This document shows positions 60,446-64,000 of a stretch of 64,000 nt of DNA, one piece after another; the stretch's first letter is position 1, and each line of letters starts with the position of its first letter. A program made the position numbers and the translations under genes. Source of the stretch: an uncultured Bacteroidales bacterium (GTDB lineage: Bacteria > Bacteroidota > Bacteroidia > Bacteroidales > F082); the NCBI GenBank assembly GCA_947302205.1, contig CAMYVD010000003.1, forward strand, positions 38,458 through 102,457, in the 5' to 3' direction. Under the pieces are notes generated by a model. That model was not told where the DNA came from. It ran no database searches and saw only the letters and a list, made by a program, of their open reading frames with translations.

Positions 60446-60862
60446 CTATGCTGTGATAGATTGCAACTCTTTACCTAACTCATGTAAAGCGTTAACTATT
60501 CTTTCGCTTTGAGGTTTTCGTGGCTTGCTGCGACCACAGATGTAATGCCCTAGTTGTCTTTGGTTTATTCCCGTCATTCGTGAAAGAGCGGCTCTGGTCA
60601 GGATTTTATCGTAGCAATACAGAAGGCTTTGGATGTCCATCTTGAAGAGCAATTCGTAGTCATTGTCAAATACAGAAGGATAGGTATCGTGGTCCATCTT
60701 GGCGCAGTCTACATAGAAGTCGATGCTTTCATGAACATAGCTCACGAAATCAGAAAAGTTTCCTGTAAATGCAACGATCCATCCTGGAAGTAATTCGCAG
60801 CTGGCGCTGAATCCATTTTCGGTTTTTGAGGTTGAAATGATAACTTGTTCCATATTCTCCAA
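60446..60862 (-). CDS. hicB: HicB-type antitoxin with C-terminal HTH
   Basis: 'GFSASCELLPGWIVAFTGNFSDFVSYVHESIDFYVD'; HTH 'TRAALSRMTGINQRQLGHYICGRSKPRKPQSERIVNALHELGKEL'. Confidence 0.85.
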   Translation of the reverse strand: MENMEQVIISTSKTENGFSASCELLPGWIVAFTGNFSDFVSYVHESIDFYVDCAKMDHDTYPSVFDNDYELLFKMDIQSLLYCYDKILTRAALSRMTGINQRQLGHYICGRSKPRKPQSERIVNALHELGKELQSITA

Positions 60863-60866
60863 AGTT

Positions 60867-61064
60867 TTAAAATGTTAACCCAGACTGTTTTTCGATACTT
60901 TTCAGTTCATCTCCCCATGTGTCATCGCTCGGTTTCCCGTTCACTGTGACTTTACCTTTTTTCGTAGGATGCCTGAATTGTCGATGGCTTCCGACTTGAT
61001 GAACCAAATACCAACCGTCTTTAGCTAACATCTTTAGAATCTTACTGGTTTTGACAATCTTCAT
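60867..61064 (-). CDS. hicA: HicA-type mRNA interferase toxin
   Basis: 'KILKMLAKDGWYLVHQVGSHRQFRHPTKKGKVTVNG'. Confidence 0.92.
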   Translation of the reverse strand: MKIVKTSKILKMLAKDGWYLVHQVGSHRQFRHPTKKGKVTVNGKPSDDTWGDELKSIEKQSGLTF

Positions 61065-61080
61065 TGGTCATTAGATTTTG

Positions 61081-61115
61081 CAAAAATAGTAATTTTACTA
61101 TTATTAGTTAAACTA
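61081..61115 (-). promoter_or_regulatory. hicA promoter region with two TAGT..ACTA palindromes, candidate HicB operator
   Basis: TATTTTTG on minus strand (CAAAAATA 61081-61088); TAGTAATTTTACTA 61087-61100; TAGTTAAACTA 61105-61115. Confidence 0.55.
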
Positions 61116-61234
61116 TTCTTCATTTTTTTGCAAAAATAGAAAAAATAATCAAAAATATAAAAATATTATATTTAGTATAGCATAATATATTAATACATTG
61201 TTGATTGTTGAACTGAAGGGATGTTGTGGCTGTC

Positions 61235-61340
61235 TGTAAAAAAACTTTACACCTGTTGTAAAAATACTTTACAATTCACAATAACTTGATTTTTTAAACC
61301 ATTGATTCCCAAATTATTGTGAATTTGGCATAGATGATGC
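61235..61340 (+). promoter_or_regulatory. Sigma54-type promoter with two upstream palindromes, for the ABC permease
   Basis: TGTAAAAAAACTTTACA 61235-61251; TGTAAAAATACTTTACA 61257-61273; TGGCATAGATGATGC 61326-61340. Confidence 0.75.
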
Positions 61341-61368
61341 GTATCAAATAGCATCTATCAGATTGACT

Positions 61369-63702
61369 ATGAAATCATACCTAAAATTCCTCTCGAGAAA
61401 CAAACTATATACCGCCATTGAGTTCATCGGCTTGAGCGTGGCGTTGGCTTTCGTCATCATCAGCTTTTGCTATGTGGTTCAGCAATACGCCGTGACGCGC
61501 GAGAATCCTGACCGTGAAAGGATTTACGCCGTGGGTACCGTTGAAATGATCAACTGTTATGGCATGAAGGAGATCATCGACGGCAAACTGCCCGAGGTGG
61601 AATGCGTCAGCCATTTCAACTTCCAGACGGAACAGCTGATCCATGTCGGAGAGCAGAACTTCGTGGGTACGGCGCTTGTTTGTGATGTTGAATTCTTCGA
61701 CTTCTTTCCCGTGAGGTTCAGCGAAGGCAGCCCAGAGATGCTCTCGGAACGCAACACCGTGTTTATTTCTGAGAATCTGGCGATGAAACTCAACGATGAG
61801 CCTTTGGGGCAACGGTTGATCGTCCAAGAGGATACGTTGAACATCATGGGCATCATTGCCGACAAAGGCAGTTCGTTGCTCCCCGACTTCGACGTGATGT
61901 ATAGCTTTGAATACGGGAAATCGCATTTTGCCAAAAGATATCGCGACGATCCTTTCCATAATTTCGCGGATATCGGCACTTTCATCAAGGTGAGGCCCGA
62001 TGTGGACCGCTCAGTACTGGCCGAGAAACTGAAAGGGTTGTATGCCGAAAGGAACTCCTTCCTGCTGACGGTACAGGAACCCTCACTGGTTCGTTTCGAT
62101 GAGTTGTTTTTCAGGCCAGGTTACACCGGCTTGAACAAAGGCGACCGCTCCATGCTCCGCACGATGATCGTCATCGGACTGCTGCTGCTCGTCTCGGCTT
62201 TGCTGAACTATATTAATTTGAATGTCGCCCTCGTCGGAAAACGCGCCAAGGAGATGGCTTCGCGACGGCTGCTCGGGGCCCAGAAAACGGACATTATGGG
62301 TAAATACTTGGTTGAATCGTTCGTTCTCACGCTGTTATGCTTCCTCATGGGCTTGCTGATCGCCGAAGCCATCACTCCTTTGGTGAACCGTCTGATGCGG
62401 GCTGACGTGGTGATTTCCATACCGTTTTCATGGCATTATCTCTTGGCCTATCTCATGATTGTCATCGTGGTTTCGTTGCTTGCGGGCATCATCCCGGCAG
62501 CCATCATCGCCAAAACCCAACCTATCGACGTGGTGCGGGGCACCTTCCGCTTCCATAACCGCATGGTGCTCTCGAAAGTGTTCATCGTGGTGCAAAACAT
62601 TATTGCCATCGTGCTGATTGCCATCGTGTTGACCATGGAACTTCAAATGCGCCACATGGAGGACCGCTCGATGGGATTGAACTTGGAGAACCTTTATTTC
62701 CTGGATTCCGACCTCGACTACACCAACGAGAAGGAAACCTTTGTGGAAGAACTCAGGTCTTTGCCTTGTGTGAAGGAGTTGGCATCTGCGGAGAGCATCC
62801 CGGGGGTGGTGCGCATGCAATTCGGCTTGAAGAAAATCCATGAAACCGAGCCTAAAACTTACGTTCCCATCCTCTCTTGCGACTCAGCAGCGTTTCGTAT
62901 GCTGGGCTTCGAAGTGAAGGAACAGTTCTTGGATGCCGACCCCAACACCTTCTGGATCACCGAGACCACTGCGGCTGGCATGACGGGATTGCCTTATGGC
63001 GACTATAACTTCGACACCATCGAGATGTGGTGTAGCAACACCTTAGCCAACGATGTGTGCGGAGTGATTGGCGACTTCAAGATGCGTGATGCCCTGCATG
63101 TGACCGACGAGGAGTATGTGTTGGTTTACGGCAATTATGGATGGAGATCCGAATCAAGTGTGCTGATGGAGATTGTGGGCGACCACCGCGAGGCCAAACG
63201 AGCCATCGATGCCGTGTACAAAAAACATTGCGAGAAGGTGTTCGGCACCTACATGAAGCCTGGTTACAACGACTTTGTGGAGGATGTGATTGCTGCCAAC
63301 TACGGCAAGACACGCCGTCAGATGCGCCTCATCGAGATCATCATGGCAGTGGCCGTGTTGCTTGCCCTGCTCGGTCTGGTGGCCATGAGCACGCATTTTG
63401 CCACAGAACGGGAGAAAAGCATCGCCATCCGCAAGGTGTTCGGCGGTACCATGGAGAGCGAGACGCGGCGTAACCTTCGTGAATATCTCATTATGATGTT
63501 GATCGCCAACGTAATTGCCATCCCCATCGCCGTATGGCTCTGCGGACGTTATTTGGAGGGCTTCGCCTATCGGATTCCTTTGTATTGGTGGATATTCGCA
63601 ATAGCCGCCGTGTTGTCGTTCGTCATTGCCATCGGATCGGTGTTGTGGCAAATCGTTTCCGTGGCACGGGTGAATCCGGTTACAGCGTTGAAAAAAGAAT
63701 AA
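61369..63702 (+). CDS. ABC transporter permease (FtsX/MacB family)
   Basis: 'MKSYLKFLSRNKLYTAIEFIGLSVALAFVIIS', 'RAKEMASRRLLGAQKTDIMGKYLVESF', 'REKSIAIRKVFGGTMESE'. Confidence 0.93.
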   Translation: MKSYLKFLSRNKLYTAIEFIGLSVALAFVIISFCYVVQQYAVTRENPDRERIYAVGTVEMINCYGMKEIIDGKLPEVECVSHFNFQTEQLIHVGEQNFVGTALVCDVEFFDFFPVRFSEGSPEMLSERNTVFISENLAMKLNDEPLGQRLIVQEDTLNIMGIIADKGSSLLPDFDVMYSFEYGKSHFAKRYRDDPFHNFADIGTFIKVRPDVDRSVLAEKLKGLYAERNSFLLTVQEPSLVRFDELFFRPGYTGLNKGDRSMLRTMIVIGLLLLVSALLNYINLNVALVGKRAKEMASRRLLGAQKTDIMGKYLVESFVLTLLCFLMGLLIAEAITPLVNRLMRADVVISIPFSWHYLLAYLMIVIVVSLLAGIIPAAIIAKTQPIDVVRGTFRFHNRMVLSKVFIVVQNIIAIVLIAIVLTMELQMRHMEDRSMGLNLENLYFLDSDLDYTNEKETFVEELRSLPCVKELASAESIPGVVRMQFGLKKIHETEPKTYVPILSCDSAAFRMLGFEVKEQFLDADPNTFWITETTAAGMTGLPYGDYNFDTIEMWCSNTLANDVCGVIGDFKMRDALHVTDEEYVLVYGNYGWRSESSVLMEIVGDHREAKRAIDAVYKKHCEKVFGTYMKPGYNDFVEDVIAANYGKTRRQMRLIEIIMAVAVLLALLGLVAMSTHFATEREKSIAIRKVFGGTMESETRRNLREYLIMMLIANVIAIPIAVWLCGRYLEGFAYRIPLYWWIFAIAAVLSFVIAIGSVLWQIVSVARVNPVTALKKE

Positions 63703-63744
63703 TAAATCAACAAAATATAAGTTAAACAATCAAAACCTAAAACA

Positions 63745-64000
63745 ATGATCAAAGTAGAAAACCTCGTGAAGGTCTTCCGCACGGAAGAAATTGAAACCCT
63801 CGCCTTGAACGGCGTGTCATTTGAAATCAACGATGGCGAATTTGTGGCCATCATGGGGCCTTCGGGCTGTGGCAAATCCACCTTGCTGAACATCCTCGGA
63901 TTGTTGGACAATCCCACCGAGGGCCATTACGAACTTCTTGGCCACCAAGTTGGCGACCTGAAGGAGAAGGACCGCACCAAGTTCCGCAAGGGCAACATCG
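63745..64000 (+). CDS. ABC transporter ATP-binding protein (MacB/LolD type), truncated by the window end
   Basis: Translated from ATG 63745: [66 protein letters not shown] (Walker [10 protein letters not shown]). Confidence 0.93.
   Translation, partial: MIKVENLVKVFRTEEIETLALNGVSFEINDGEFVAIMGPSGCGKSTLLNILGLLDNPTEGHYELLGHQVGDLKEKDRTKFRKGNI

Noticed and set aside
1-64000. Integrase/transposase or prophage
   Set aside because: No recombinase, transposase or phage structural gene recognised; the YadA/tail-fibre-like protein has a T9SS domain and no phage neighbours

Overview
This 64 kb window looks like a Bacteroidales chromosome: it has TAnnTTTG-type -7 promoters, T9SS C-terminal sorting domains, TonB-dependent receptors, and GH89/GH106/GH78/GH28 enzymes. 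No rRNA, tRNA or CRISPR was recognised. The accessory part (1 to ~20.6 kb) holds two Rhs/YD-repeat polymorphic-toxin loci with the same layout: Rhs core plus AT-rich C-terminal tip, then an exported putative immunity protein, then a displaced GC-rich fragment of an older Rhs core 3' end. Between them lie a transmembrane TPR/coiled-coil/HTH regulator, small secreted proteins, and a YadA-head/T9SS-CTD protein directly upstream of the larger SpvB/VCBS-Rhs protein. The second orphan core carries an in-frame 72-bp palindromic insertion. A 64-bp perfect palindrome made of ~11-bp iterons (20488-20551) lies in the divergent promoter region next to this locus. The remainder is mostly core and metabolic: Xaa-Pro aminopeptidase, TonB receptor, rpmB, GtrA, MscS, exosortase-family protein, ROK, GH89, MATE, a coupled LysM-SGNH-SGNH-MBOAT acetylation cassette, CotH, a GH106/GH28/GH78 cluster, AbrB-acyltransferase-AlkD, TrkH, an OxyR-like LysR regulator, omega-amidase, tadA, dnaK, and a TolC/HlyD/ABC efflux system interrupted by an M28 peptidase and hicAB. 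The clearest regulatory finding is a pair of sigma54-type promoters (upstream of tolC and of the ABC permease). Each is preceded by two TGTAAA-N5-TTTACA palindromes at identical spacing. All assignments come from reading the sequence and ORF track; no database searches were run.
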